Source: 20CM-2-65-7 sp963830455 (GTDB lineage: Bacteria > Gemmatimonadota > Gemmatimonadetes > Gemmatimonadales > GWC2-71-9). Taken from it: a stretch of 64,000 nt of DNA. Made by a program: the position numbers and the translations under genes. This document shows, piece after piece, positions 51,289-59,320 of the stretch; the stretch's first letter is position 1; every line of letters begins with the position of its first letter. The stretch is taken from positions 62,001-126,000 of the forward strand of contig CAWHMT010000008.1 in assembly GCA_963830455.1 (NCBI GenBank), given 5' to 3'. The notes under the pieces were generated by a model, which worked only from the letters and a program-made list of their open reading frames with translations, did no database searches and had not been told where the DNA came from.

Positions 51289-52818
51289 ATGAATCGTCTG
51301 GCAACGCTCGCGGTCACGTTTGTCCTGCTGGGCGCAGGCGCGCGCAGCTCGCAGGCGCAGGCCGTGCGCGGCCAGCTCACCGACAGCATCAGCCGCAGCC
51401 CGATCGCCGGCGCGTTTCTCACGCTCGTCGACGCGCAGGGCGCGGAGCGCGCTCGCGCGATCACGAACAGCGCGGGGGAGTTCACACTCAGCGCGCCCGC
51501 CGCGGGAACCTATCGCATCCGCTCCAAGCGCATCGGATTCAAGCCGTACGTCTCTCGACCGCTCGCCCTGGTCGCCGGCGAGACGGTGTCGTTCGATGCG
51601 GCGGTCGATCCCATTCCCGTGCCGCTCGAGCAGGTCGTGGTTGCGGGTGACCGGCAATGCGATGTGGAAGCCGGCGCATCCGTCGCGGCGCTCTGGGAGG
51701 AAGTGAAGGAAGCGCTCGCGGCTGTCGCCTGGACCTCCCGCGAGCCCGGATACTGGTATCAGATCAGGCATTTCGAGCGGGACGTTTTCTCCCAGGACAT
51801 GCGGCAGGGGCTCGATTCCGCCTGGGGCAACTCCGGATTCTATGAAGTCCCGTTCCGCAGCGTGCCGGCCGAGCAGCTGGAGCGCGAAGGGTTCGTGCTG
51901 GTCGATGACGAAGGGTGGACGTATCACGAGCCCGACGCTGACGTCCTGTTGAGCACGTCGTTCCTGCGCACGCATTGTTTCGAGACCAAGGTCGGCAAAG
52001 ACGAAACCGAAGGACTGGTCGGCCTTGGATTCCAGCCGGCGCGCGGCCGCCGCCTGCCCGACATCACGGGAACGCTATGGATCGACCGGCGCTCGGGCGA
52101 GCTGCGCCATCTAGAGTTCAAGTACGTGCGCCTGCCGCAGGGACTGAACGCGCCGAACGCCGGGGGACGAGTCGAGTTCATGCGCGTGCCCACGGGCGCG
52201 TGGATGGTGCGGGACTGGATCATCCGGATGCCGATTGCGGAAACGGGCCGCACGCCGACGGGCGGGGCAACGTTCCTGCGCGTGGCCGGGTACCGCGAAC
52301 GCGGCGGCAGCGCGCTGGAGGTCAAAACGACTGCGGGGGCCGTAGTCTACCGCTCGAGTGCGCTGGATACGATGCAGGTCGTCGCGGTAGCTCCCCTCCC
52401 TCCGCCCCCGCCCCCGCCCTCAGCTCTGGCGTCGCCGGCCCCGCCCCCAGAGCCGGTTGTGTCCACGGCGGCCGCAACCACGCCTGCAATCGACCCCACG
52501 CGTCCGTCCACGCCATCGCGCTCACGCGACGTGCTGTTGCCCGACGAGTTCGAGGCCTCACCGGCTCACGATGCGTTCGCCGTAGTGCAGCAATACCGGC
52601 CGCAATGGCTGCGCTCCCGTGGACGGACGAGTTTCCAGGACGCGGATGCGGGATTAGTCCAGTTGTACGTCAACGGCAGCCGGTGGGGTGAGATCGAGCG
52701 CCTGCGCGAGATTCCGATCACGGAAGTGATCGAGATCCGTTACCGCAATGGGCAGGAAGCCACCATGCGGTATGGGAATAATCATGCCGGCGGTGTGATC
52801 GAAGTGCGGATGCGCTAG
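51289..52818 (+). CDS. Carboxypeptidase-regulatory-like exported protein with plug-like C-terminus
   Basis: 509 residues with a signal peptide (MNRLATLAVTFVLLGAGARSSQAQ). Residues 26-110 form a carboxypeptidase regulatory-like beta-sandwich (VRGQLTDSISRSPIAGAFLTLVD, then AGTYRIRSKRIGFKP). The middle ~230 residues have no clear match. A Pro-rich linker lies at about 370-410. The C-terminal ~85 residues end MRYGNNHAGGVIEVRMR, resembling the TonB-receptor plug motif. Secreted or outer-membrane associated; function unknown. Confidence 0.7.
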   Translation: MNRLATLAVTFVLLGAGARSSQAQAVRGQLTDSISRSPIAGAFLTLVDAQGAERARAITNSAGEFTLSAPAAGTYRIRSKRIGFKPYVSRPLALVAGETVSFDAAVDPIPVPLEQVVVAGDRQCDVEAGASVAALWEEVKEALAAVAWTSREPGYWYQIRHFERDVFSQDMRQGLDSAWGNSGFYEVPFRSVPAEQLEREGFVLVDDEGWTYHEPDADVLLSTSFLRTHCFETKVGKDETEGLVGLGFQPARGRRLPDITGTLWIDRRSGELRHLEFKYVRLPQGLNAPNAGGRVEFMRVPTGAWMVRDWIIRMPIAETGRTPTGGATFLRVAGYRERGGSALEVKTTAGAVVYRSSALDTMQVVAVAPLPPPPPPPSALASPAPPPEPVVSTAAATTPAIDPTRPSTPSRSRDVLLPDEFEASPAHDAFAVVQQYRPQWLRSRGRTSFQDADAGLVQLYVNGSRWGEIERLREIPITEVIEIRYRNGQEATMRYGNNHAGGVIEVRMR

Positions 52819-52840
52819 CGGCCTGACGGGCCTGGCGGGC

Positions 52841-52869
52841 TTGCTCGCGGGGTCTCTCGCGGGGATAAT
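52841..52869 (+). promoter_or_regulatory. Promoter of tRNA-Ser(GCU)
   Basis: TTGCTC (52841-52846) and GATAAT (52864-52869) are spaced by 17 bases. The -10 ends 10 bases before the tRNA. The best sigma-70-like promoter in the window. Confidence 0.6.
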
Positions 52870-52879
52870 TCACAGCCCG

Positions 52880-52970
52880 GGAGAGGTGGCCGAGTGGCTG
52901 AAGGCGGCGGTTTGCTAAACCGTTATAGGGCCTTAAAACCTTATCGGGGGTTCGAATCCCCCCCTCTCCG
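52880..52970 (+). tRNA. tRNA-Ser (anticodon GCU)
   Basis: Acceptor arms GGAGAGG and CCTCTCC pair. The anticodon loop is TTGCTAA (GCT) on stem GCGGT/ACCGT. The extra arm is long, and the T-arm GGGGGTTCGAATCCCCC is intact. No encoded CCA. Confidence 0.95.
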
Positions 52971-52983
52971 TACTAAAGAATGT

Positions 52984-53024
52984 CCAATGATCAATGATCA
53001 ATGTTCAATGAACCTTGATCATTA
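52984..53024. repeat. CAATGATC repeat after tRNA-Ser
   Basis: CAATGATCAATGATCAATG, then TTCAATGAACCTTGATCATT: degenerate 7-8-base units, AT-rich in a GC-rich genome. It fills the gap between the tRNA and the convergent minus-strand gene. Confidence 0.75.
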
Positions 53025-53495
53025 GAACTTGATAGCGACGCCCCGCCCCGCCATCGTACCGATGGCGTACACCTCCACCGCGAGCGCGGCACCGAGCACC
53101 CACGGCCGCACGCGCTTCGGCGCCGCGGCCGCGACACCGAGCACCGTCAGACCGGCGACGACCGTGTAGGTGTTCACGCGCCCCTCGCTGGGGTTCCTTC
53201 CGAGGATCGGATTGGATTCTTCGAAGTCGCGCCACCCGCCACGTGCGAGGCGGCGTGTCTGCGCGGCGTCGATCAACAGCGTGGTGACGAAGCCGGCCGC
53301 CAGAGCGCGGTCGCGCGCAGACCAGGGCAGCCGAACCGGGACCCTGCCGGTCACCTCGAGCTGCGGGATTCCCGAGTGGCCAAAAGTCACGCCTGATGGC
53401 GCAGATTCGACCATGCGCTGTGCAGCCGCCGCCTGCGGAAGCATTGTGCAAGCAACTGCGGCAAAAAAGAGCGTGAAAACTCGTGAGGGGGCCAT
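53022..53495 (-). CDS. Small exported or membrane protein of unknown function
   Basis: 157 residues from ATG 53495 with a signal peptide (FTLFFAAVACTMLPQAAAAQ). Two further hydrophobic helices (ALAAGFVTTLLIDAAQT and VVAGLTVLGVAAAA, with WVLGAALAVEVYAIGT) and the motif ESNPILGRNPS resemble small membrane proteins of the DUF5658 kind; this is a weak resemblance. It is convergent with the tRNA and divergent from gltX. Confidence 0.55.
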   Translation of the reverse strand: MAPSRVFTLFFAAVACTMLPQAAAAQRMVESAPSGVTFGHSGIPQLEVTGRVPVRLPWSARDRALAAGFVTTLLIDAAQTRRLARGGWRDFEESNPILGRNPSEGRVNTYTVVAGLTVLGVAAAAPKRVRPWVLGAALAVEVYAIGTMAGRGVAIKF

Positions 53496-53575
53496 GTACG
53501 GGGACGTACTGGCAAGGGTGGTGCCACACACCGCCGCATGCGCGCCTGCCCGCTACCACCCATTCCTGTCACTCG

Positions 53576-53588
53576 TATGTTACACGCC
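53576..53588 (+). promoter_or_regulatory. Candidate -10 box abutting gltX
   Basis: TATGTT (53576-53581) ends 7 bases before ATG 53589, with no Shine-Dalgarno sequence between. It would give a leaderless gltX transcript. Low-certainty visual call. Confidence 0.35.
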
Positions 53589-54869
53589 ATGCCTGTCCGC
53601 GTCCGCTTCGCCCCGTCACCCACCGGTTACCTCCACGTCGGCGGCGCCCGCACCGCCCTCTTCAACTGGCTGTTCGCGCGTCGCGAGGGCGGCAAGTTCC
53701 TGCTGCGCATCGAGGACACCGACAAGGCCCGCTCGAGCGATGAGAACACGCAGGTCATCCTCGACGGCCTCACGTGGCTGGGTCTCGACTGGGACGAGCC
53801 TCCGATCTTCCAGGGCGCCCGCGTGGCCCGGCATCAACAGATCGCCGATCACCTGCTCAAGCAGGGGAAGGCCTACATGGAGGAGGATGCGATCCGCCTA
53901 CGCGTCCCGCCCGGCGAGCTGGCCTGGGACGATGCAGTGCACGGGCGCATCAGTTTCAAAGGGGAGGATATTCGCGATTTTGTGATTTTGCGGGCCGATC
54001 GCTCCCCCCTCTACAACTTTGCGGTGGTCGTCGACGACATCGACATGCAGATCACACACGTGTTGCGTGGCGACGATCACATTTCCAACACCCCGAAACA
54101 GCTCGCCGTGTACCGGGCGCTTGGGTCTGTGACCCCAATTTTTGGTCACGTGCCAATGATCCACGGCTCCGACGGGAAGAAACTCTCCAAACGGCACGGC
54201 GCGACCGCGCTCGGCGATTACCAGCACCTGGGGATTCTCCCAGAAGCGATGCGCAATTTCCTGGCGTTACTTGGATGGAGTCCGGGCGGCGATCGCGAGA
54301 TCATGAGCAAGGAGGACCTGCGGAACCTCTTCTCACTTGAGGGGATTCTTAAGAAGCCGTCGGTCTTCGATACGACGAAGCTCGAGTGGATGAATGGGCA
54401 GTACCTGTCAGCGAAGTCCGCCGACGAGTTGTATCCGCTCGTGCAACCCGAGCTGGCGAAGCTGGGTCTCAACGGTAACAAGACAGCGATTCTGAATGCC
54501 GTCGCGGCGGTGAAGACCCGCTCACGAACCATTCTCGATGTGGCGCGGCAAGTCGCGGTGCGGATGGACGAGCGGTTCGTCACGCTCGATGAAAAGGCGC
54601 AGAAAGAAATCGCGAAGGATCCACAAGGCTACCGCTCGGCCCTCGCCGCGAGCGTGGTGGCGCTGAAGAACGCCGAGTGGAGCCACGAAGGCTTGGAGAC
54701 CGCGCTGCGCAATCTGGCCGACGCACGCGGCGTGGCTGCGGGAAAGGTTTTTCAGCCAATTCGCATCGCGTTGACCGGAGGCACCGTATCAGAGCCAGTG
54801 AATGAGCTGCTGTCGGTCGTCGGCAAAGAGGCGGCGCTGCGCCGCCTCGAAGCTGCGTCTCTCACATGA
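53589..54869 (+). CDS. gltX: Glutamyl-tRNA synthetase lacking the zinc-binding segment
   Basis: 426 residues, class I enzyme charging tRNA-Glu. ATG 53589 gives the canonical start PVRVRFAPSPTGYLHVGGART (HIGH motif). KMSKS is GKKLSKRHGA. After ADHLLKQGKAY the protein passes directly to MEEDAIRLRVPPG. Typical enzymes have about 40-45 more residues here, including Cys-x-Cys and the second Cys pair that hold zinc in E. coli. The anticodon-binding domain is intact to RIALTGGTVSEP. Whether it is discriminating or not cannot be read here. Confidence 0.93.
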   Translation: MPVRVRFAPSPTGYLHVGGARTALFNWLFARREGGKFLLRIEDTDKARSSDENTQVILDGLTWLGLDWDEPPIFQGARVARHQQIADHLLKQGKAYMEEDAIRLRVPPGELAWDDAVHGRISFKGEDIRDFVILRADRSPLYNFAVVVDDIDMQITHVLRGDDHISNTPKQLAVYRALGSVTPIFGHVPMIHGSDGKKLSKRHGATALGDYQHLGILPEAMRNFLALLGWSPGGDREIMSKEDLRNLFSLEGILKKPSVFDTTKLEWMNGQYLSAKSADELYPLVQPELAKLGLNGNKTAILNAVAAVKTRSRTILDVARQVAVRMDERFVTLDEKAQKEIAKDPQGYRSALAASVVALKNAEWSHEGLETALRNLADARGVAAGKVFQPIRIALTGGTVSEPVNELLSVVGKEAALRRLEAASLT

Positions 54870-54880
54870 GGAGGCTCGGT

Positions 54881-55944
54881 TGCCCCTGCTTCGTCGGATC
54901 GCAGTGTGCGTCCCCTGCGCCCTACTCGCCATTGTCGGAGTGCCCGATGTAGCCTCATGCCAGTCCGTGCTCGATCGCCCACCCAATCTCTCGGGTGGCT
55001 GGCTCGGCACGAGCGGCACGTTGCAGTTCAACTTCGTGCACCGATTCGGAGTCGGCGATGCGCCGACTCGCAAAGTCACGAATTCCCCGACGTTTCTACT
55101 CAGCTACAAGCTCCCCGCACCACTCCTCATCGGTTTCAACTACGCCACATCCTCCGACGTCGCCGCCTCCTTCCCCAATGAGTGGGAGTTCTTTGCGCGC
55201 TACGCCCGCTCCGGCATCGCGCTGCAGGGCGGCTACAACCAGGCCGCCGAGAGTTTCGATGCGGAGCTGACGGCCTCGCGGACCTTCGGCGCGCTGCGGG
55301 CGATGGCGGTGGGACGAGTACTGTCCAACGGCTACAACAGCGACACGACCCGCTACGCCGCCGGCGCCGGCGCGACGGTGCGTCTGAATCGCTGGTTCGC
55401 GCTCGCCGGCGACGTGACCACGCTCCTCGACCGCGGTCCCGCCGAAGAAGTCGCCTGGGGCGCCGGACTCCAGATAGCGATTCCGTACACGCCGCACAGC
55501 CTGTCACTGCAAGTCACGAACACGAACACCGCAACGCTTCAGGGAGTGTCGCGCGGGATCGATCAGGTGCGGGGCGGATTCGAGTTCACGATTCCGTTTA
55601 CGCTGAGTAGGTACTTCGGGAAAAAAGCGGCGGCAGGTACAGCGGCGGCAGGTACAGCGGCGGCAGGTGCGGCGGCGGCGCAGGGCGGCGCAGGACCGGC
55701 GGTGGAAATGAAGGGGGTGGCGTTCTTGCCGAGTCGTATCGAGGTCGCGGCCGGAGCCACCGTCACCTGGACCAACAACGATCCACTCGTTCATACGGTG
55801 ACCGCGGACGACGGCTCGTGGGATTCCGGGCCAATCGAGCCGGGGAAAACCTTCAGCCGCACGTTCACCCAGCCCGGTGAGTACGCGGTGCATTGCACGC
55901 CCCATCCGTTCATGAAGGCCGTCATCGTCGTGAGGCAGCCATGA
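54881..55944 (+). CDS. Outer-membrane beta-barrel (DUF5777-like) fused to a cupredoxin domain
   Basis: About 354 residues. TTG 54881 is chosen because GGAGG ends 5 bases upstream and a signal peptide follows (PCALLAIVGVPDVASCQ). Residues ~25-245 are strands of a DUF5777-like barrel (GGWLGTSGTLQFNFVHRFG, FARYARSGIALQGGYNQ). A 15-base repeat encodes AAAGT units as an Ala-rich linker. The last ~85 residues are a plastocyanin/amicyanin-type domain with copper ligands in PLVHTV and the HCTPHPFM loop. It overlaps the next cupredoxin gene (ATGA). Confidence 0.75.
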
Positions 55945-56330
55945 ACGCCCGCCTCGCTAGTGTAGCGGCGATCCTTGGCGCGATCGCGATCGCCTGCTTC
56001 TCGGAGCGCGGTGCGGGTCCGGTCTCGAACGCCGCCGAGTGCAGCGTGCCGGTCTCAGTGATCGATTCCATGCATTTCATCGTCGCGATTCGCGGCTTTG
56101 CGTTCCATCCGGATTCGATCAGCGTGCCGCCCGGCGCCACGGTGACATGGGTGAATTGCGAGACGCCGCCGCAGGAGCCGCACACCACCACCGCCGACGC
56201 AGGCAACTTGTGGGATTCCCCGCAGCTGAATCCCGGCGAGCGGTTTTCTCATTCGTTCCCGACGCAGGGAACCTTCTCCTATCACTGCACTCCACATCCA
56301 TTCATGCTGGGAAAAATCGTTGTCGAATAA
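55941..56330 (+). CDS. Cupredoxin lipoprotein
   Basis: 129 residues. Lipobox IAIAC (residues 15-19) predicts lipid anchoring. The cupredoxin fold is shown by GFAFHPDSISVPPGATVTW and copper ligands His in PHTTTAD and the FSYHCTPHPFMLGK loop (Cys, His, Met). Likely a one-electron copper carrier at the periplasmic face. It is translationally coupled to the barrel-cupredoxin fusion gene, whose C-terminal domain it resembles, suggesting the two copper domains work together. Confidence 0.85.
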   Translation: MNARLASVAAILGAIAIACFSERGAGPVSNAAECSVPVSVIDSMHFIVAIRGFAFHPDSISVPPGATVTWVNCETPPQEPHTTTADAGNLWDSPQLNPGERFSHSFPTQGTFSYHCTPHPFMLGKIVVE

Positions 56331-56410
56331 CGCCTAGCCCTTGAAAGGAGGGCCGAACCCGATTCCGACGCTTGTGCGGTCTCACCTGAACTGATGTGAG
56401 GAGGATTGGT

Positions 56411-56872
56411 ATGCGCGTAACGCGCGTGGTTACCGTCTTTGCCGCAGTCGCGCTGCTGGGCATTGCGTGCAATGATGATTCGACTGGTATTCCTGCAGGG
56501 CTGGAAGTCTTTACCACGACACTGAATGGGGCGAACGAGTCTCCGCCGATCACCACGACGGCCACAGGCCATGCGATCGTCACGATCCTTGGCGATAGTC
56601 TGCTGAGCTGGGAAGTCGTGATCGACTCGCCCATCGACAGCATCACGCTGGGGCACATCCACCGGATCCATCCCGACTCCGCGACGGGAAACGTGGTCGT
56701 GAATTTCGCCCCCCCCGCGACCGGCCTCGACTTTACCGGGACCGCGACCGTGGGCTCGGCCACTCCACCTGATTCGGTTATTGCGTTGATTCGCGAGGGA
56801 AGGGGTTACGTGAACATCCACACCCGGGTCAACCCGGGCGGGGAGATTCGCGGCTTTCTGGTAAAGCAGTAG
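56411..56872 (+). CDS. CHRD-domain lipoprotein
   Basis: 153 residues from ATG 56411 with GAGGA just upstream and lipobox LLGIAC. The CHRD (chordin) domain runs from about residue 30: FTTTLNGANESPP, ITLGHIHRIHP and GYVNIHTRVNPGGEIRGFL. The conserved His/Asn/Gly pattern is family-typical. Function in bacteria is not known. It follows the cupredoxin gene by 80 bases. Its stop directly abuts the stop of the convergent minus-strand gene (TAGCTA). Confidence 0.85.
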   Translation: MRVTRVVTVFAAVALLGIACNDDSTGIPAGLEVFTTTLNGANESPPITTTATGHAIVTILGDSLLSWEVVIDSPIDSITLGHIHRIHPDSATGNVVVNFAPPATGLDFTGTATVGSATPPDSVIALIREGRGYVNIHTRVNPGGEIRGFLVKQ

Positions 56873-57814
56873 CTACGGAACGGCTTTGACAGTGTCCTGA
56901 GCGCGGCGCCGCTCTTCGGCGTCGCGCTCCGCCTGTTTGCGGTCGCGCAGCTCGCGCACGTAGAGGCGGAATTGCTGGAATGACTGGGCCCGTGCCGCGG
57001 CCTGCATCAGGTCCTCGCGCATGTACTGCAGTTGCCGCGCGCGCAGGCCCTCATCGTAGTTGCCCTGCGGCAGGAACTGACCGAGCAACGCCAACGCGGG
57101 CGTGGGAATCTTGATGCCCGCGATGTGGATGTACTGGGAATCCAGGCCCCACGCGGGTTTGTCGGGCGTGCCGCCCACGACCCAGGCAGGCCGCCTGTTG
57201 TCGCGCTGGATCTGGTCGAGGACCTGATTCAGCGAGTCCACCATCGCCTTGAGCCGCCCGATCGCGGCGCTATTCCGTCCCGTCGTGTCTCCGTACAGCG
57301 CTTCGGCCACTGACGCGGGCAATCCCGGCCGCGGGCTGACCCACAGCCGTCCATCCCCGACTTGTGGTGCGGCGGCTACCGCAGCGAGCGGGGCGAGGGG
57401 GGCGGCAGCGGCGCCGCGATTCGCATTCGGGTCGTACGCAGGCATGATCGACCCTGTATCCGGCGGCGCGGCGGCGGCGAGCGGCGCGGGCGCCACGGTG
57501 GCGGCGAGCGGCGGGGGCGGCACAGCGGCGGCGGCGGCGGCGGCCGCCGCCGCGGGGGCAGCAACGACGGGCCGCGTTGGGGCGGCATCGGGGCGCGCAC
57601 GGGCAGCGACGGTGGGGGGCGGCGCCGAATCCCGGCGGCTGGGCTGGACCGTCGGACCCTTGGCACGCTCCTCGCGCGTGCCCAGGACGAAGACGATCGT
57701 ATCGCCGACCTGTTCCGGCGGCTGCACCACGGCGTTCGATGGACGCCACGGCGCCTGCAACGGGACCGTGAAGAACAGAATCGCGACCGTGACGTGCAGC
57801 ACCGTGGCGATCAA
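56873..57814 (-). CDS. TonB-like membrane-anchored protein with Ala/Pro-rich arm
   Basis: About 313 residues from TTG 57814, with the start uncertain since conserved-looking sequence (AQPIGRAW) precedes it. One N-terminal helix (LIATVLHVTVAILFFTVPL) is followed by a ~100-residue arm rich in Ala and Pro (residues ~60-150), as in TonB or TolA. The C-terminal half is charged and helical (AAARAQSFQQFRLYVRELRDRKQAERDAEERRR). It does not look like a standard TonB-C domain. Last gene of the 57-64 kb minus-strand run. Confidence 0.6.
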   Translation of the reverse strand: MIATVLHVTVAILFFTVPLQAPWRPSNAVVQPPEQVGDTIVFVLGTREERAKGPTVQPSRRDSAPPPTVAARARPDAAPTRPVVAAPAAAAAAAAAAVPPPPLAATVAPAPLAAAAPPDTGSIMPAYDPNANRGAAAAPLAPLAAVAAAPQVGDGRLWVSPRPGLPASVAEALYGDTTGRNSAAIGRLKAMVDSLNQVLDQIQRDNRRPAWVVGGTPDKPAWGLDSQYIHIAGIKIPTPALALLGQFLPQGNYDEGLRARQLQYMREDLMQAAARAQSFQQFRLYVRELRDRKQAERDAEERRRAQDTVKAVP

Positions 57815-57848
57815 CCACGCGCGGCCAATGGGCTGGGCTACCTGACGC

Positions 57849-59015
57849 TCAAACAGTGGCGAGCACCTTTCCCAATCGCTCCGACGCCTCGATCAGACGG
57901 GGCGTCGGCACCGTCAGCGCGATCCGGAAGAAGCCGTCCGCGCTGGCACCGAATGCGCTGCCCGGCAAGGTCACGACCCCCACATCCTCGAGCGCGCGCT
58001 TCTGGAACGCGGCGGACGCGAGACCGTCGGGGAGCGGGATCCACAGATACATCGTTGCGCGTGGTGCTTCCACATCGAAGCCGTTGCTGCGCAGCGCCGG
58101 CAGCATCGCGTCGCGCCGTTCCTTGAATTGCGCCGTGTACCCAGCCGCGATGTGCTCCGCCTGCTTCAGCACCTCGGCGCCCGCGGCCTGCACGGCCAGG
58201 AACGCACCAGTATCGACGTAATTCTTCACGCGCGCGAGCGCTGCGATCCGATCGGGCCGGCCCACCGCCCATCCCAGCCGCCACCCCGTCATGCAGAAGC
58301 TCTTGGACAGCGAATGAAACTCGACGGCCACGTCCATCGCGCCCGGGATTTCAAAGATCGAGGGCGCGACGTAGCCGTCGTACGTGATCTCGCAGTAGGG
58401 ATTGTCGTACGCGAGCACGAGGTCGTGCCGGCGGCACGCTGCGATCGTGCGCTCGAGGTACTCACGCGGCGCGACCGCGGCGGTCGGATTGTTCGGGTAA
58501 TTCAGATACACGAGCTTCGCGCGCTCGAGCGCGTCGGCCGGAACCTCGTCCAGCTCGAGCAGGAAGTCGGTCCGTGGTGTGAGATCGTAGAGGTACGGTT
58601 CGCCGTCCGCGAGCACCGTGCCGCCGTGATAGACGGCGTAGCCGGGAACGGGGACGATCGCGAGGTCGCCGGGATCGAGCAGCGTCGTCGCCAGGTGCGC
58701 GAGCCCTTCCTTCGAGCCCAGCAGCGGGTGCAGCTCCTTGAAGGGATCGATCGAGAGCCCGAACCGCCGCTGCATGTACGCCGCGGCCGCCTCGCGGAAC
58801 GCGGGCAGGCCGAGCTGGAACGCGTAGCGGCTCATCGCCGGATCCTGAAGCGCGCGCGCGAGCGCCTGCACCGCCACAGCGGGCGGCGCGAAGTCGGCAT
58901 CCCCTGCTCCGACGTCGATCACGTCCACACCCTGCTGGATCAGCCGGCGCTTGATCGTCGGCAGCTCAGCCATGGGGTACGGGGGCAAATGGGCGACGCG
59001 CTTGCTAAGGCTCAT
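57849..59015 (-). CDS. Class I/II aminotransferase (LL-diaminopimelate/aspartate aminotransferase type)
   Basis: 388 residues, PLP-dependent. Motifs: VIDVGAGDADFAPP, LLGSKEGLAHL, VYLNYPNNPTAAV, YDNPYCEITYDGY, and the PLP-lysine motif SLSKSFCMTGWRLGWAVG. The Arg near the C-terminus (FFRIALT) binds the substrate carboxylate. The start overlaps the preceding small gene by 11 bases. Substrate is unresolved; DapL-like or alanine/aspartate transamination are both possible. Confidence 0.88.
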   Translation of the reverse strand: MSLSKRVAHLPPYPMAELPTIKRRLIQQGVDVIDVGAGDADFAPPAVAVQALARALQDPAMSRYAFQLGLPAFREAAAAYMQRRFGLSIDPFKELHPLLGSKEGLAHLATTLLDPGDLAIVPVPGYAVYHGGTVLADGEPYLYDLTPRTDFLLELDEVPADALERAKLVYLNYPNNPTAAVAPREYLERTIAACRRHDLVLAYDNPYCEITYDGYVAPSIFEIPGAMDVAVEFHSLSKSFCMTGWRLGWAVGRPDRIAALARVKNYVDTGAFLAVQAAGAEVLKQAEHIAAGYTAQFKERRDAMLPALRSNGFDVEAPRATMYLWIPLPDGLASAAFQKRALEDVGVVTLPGSAFGASADGFFRIALTVPTPRLIEASERLGKVLATV

Positions 59016-59313
59016 GGGTCGTTTCGAAGTCTCCGATCTTGGTCTCGGCCTCCGTCATCCGGCCGCACTTGGCGTCGAGCACCTCATACTCCTTACGGAA
59101 CGTGTCCTGGAACCGTTGATAGTCGGCGCGGGTGAGCCAGCGATCGATGGTGAGATAGTGGCCGGCGCGATCGGTCTCGCGCCGCAGCTCCGCTCCTTCG
59201 AACCCCGCCGCACGCTGAAACAGCTGCACCCACTCACCCTCCGGTCCGTACACCCGCTCGAACGCTTTTACCTGCTCGGGCTTCACGTCGAACGACCACA
59301 CGATCCAGTACAC
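59005..59313 (-). CDS. Antibiotic-biosynthesis-monooxygenase-fold (ABM) protein
   Basis: 102 residues from GTG 59313. Dimeric ferredoxin-like ABM fold: MYWIVWSFDVKPEQVKAFERVYG, GFEGAELRRETDRAGHYLTIDRW, and a helix-rich C-terminus. Members are small oxygenases, haem-degrading enzymes or sensors; no specific residues decide here. It sits between the helicase (7-base gap) and the aminotransferase (11-base overlap). Confidence 0.75.
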   Translation of the reverse strand: MYWIVWSFDVKPEQVKAFERVYGPEGEWVQLFQRAAGFEGAELRRETDRAGHYLTIDRWLTRADYQRFQDTFRKEYEVLDAKCGRMTEAETKIGDFETTHEP

Positions 59314-59320
59314 CCGAAAT

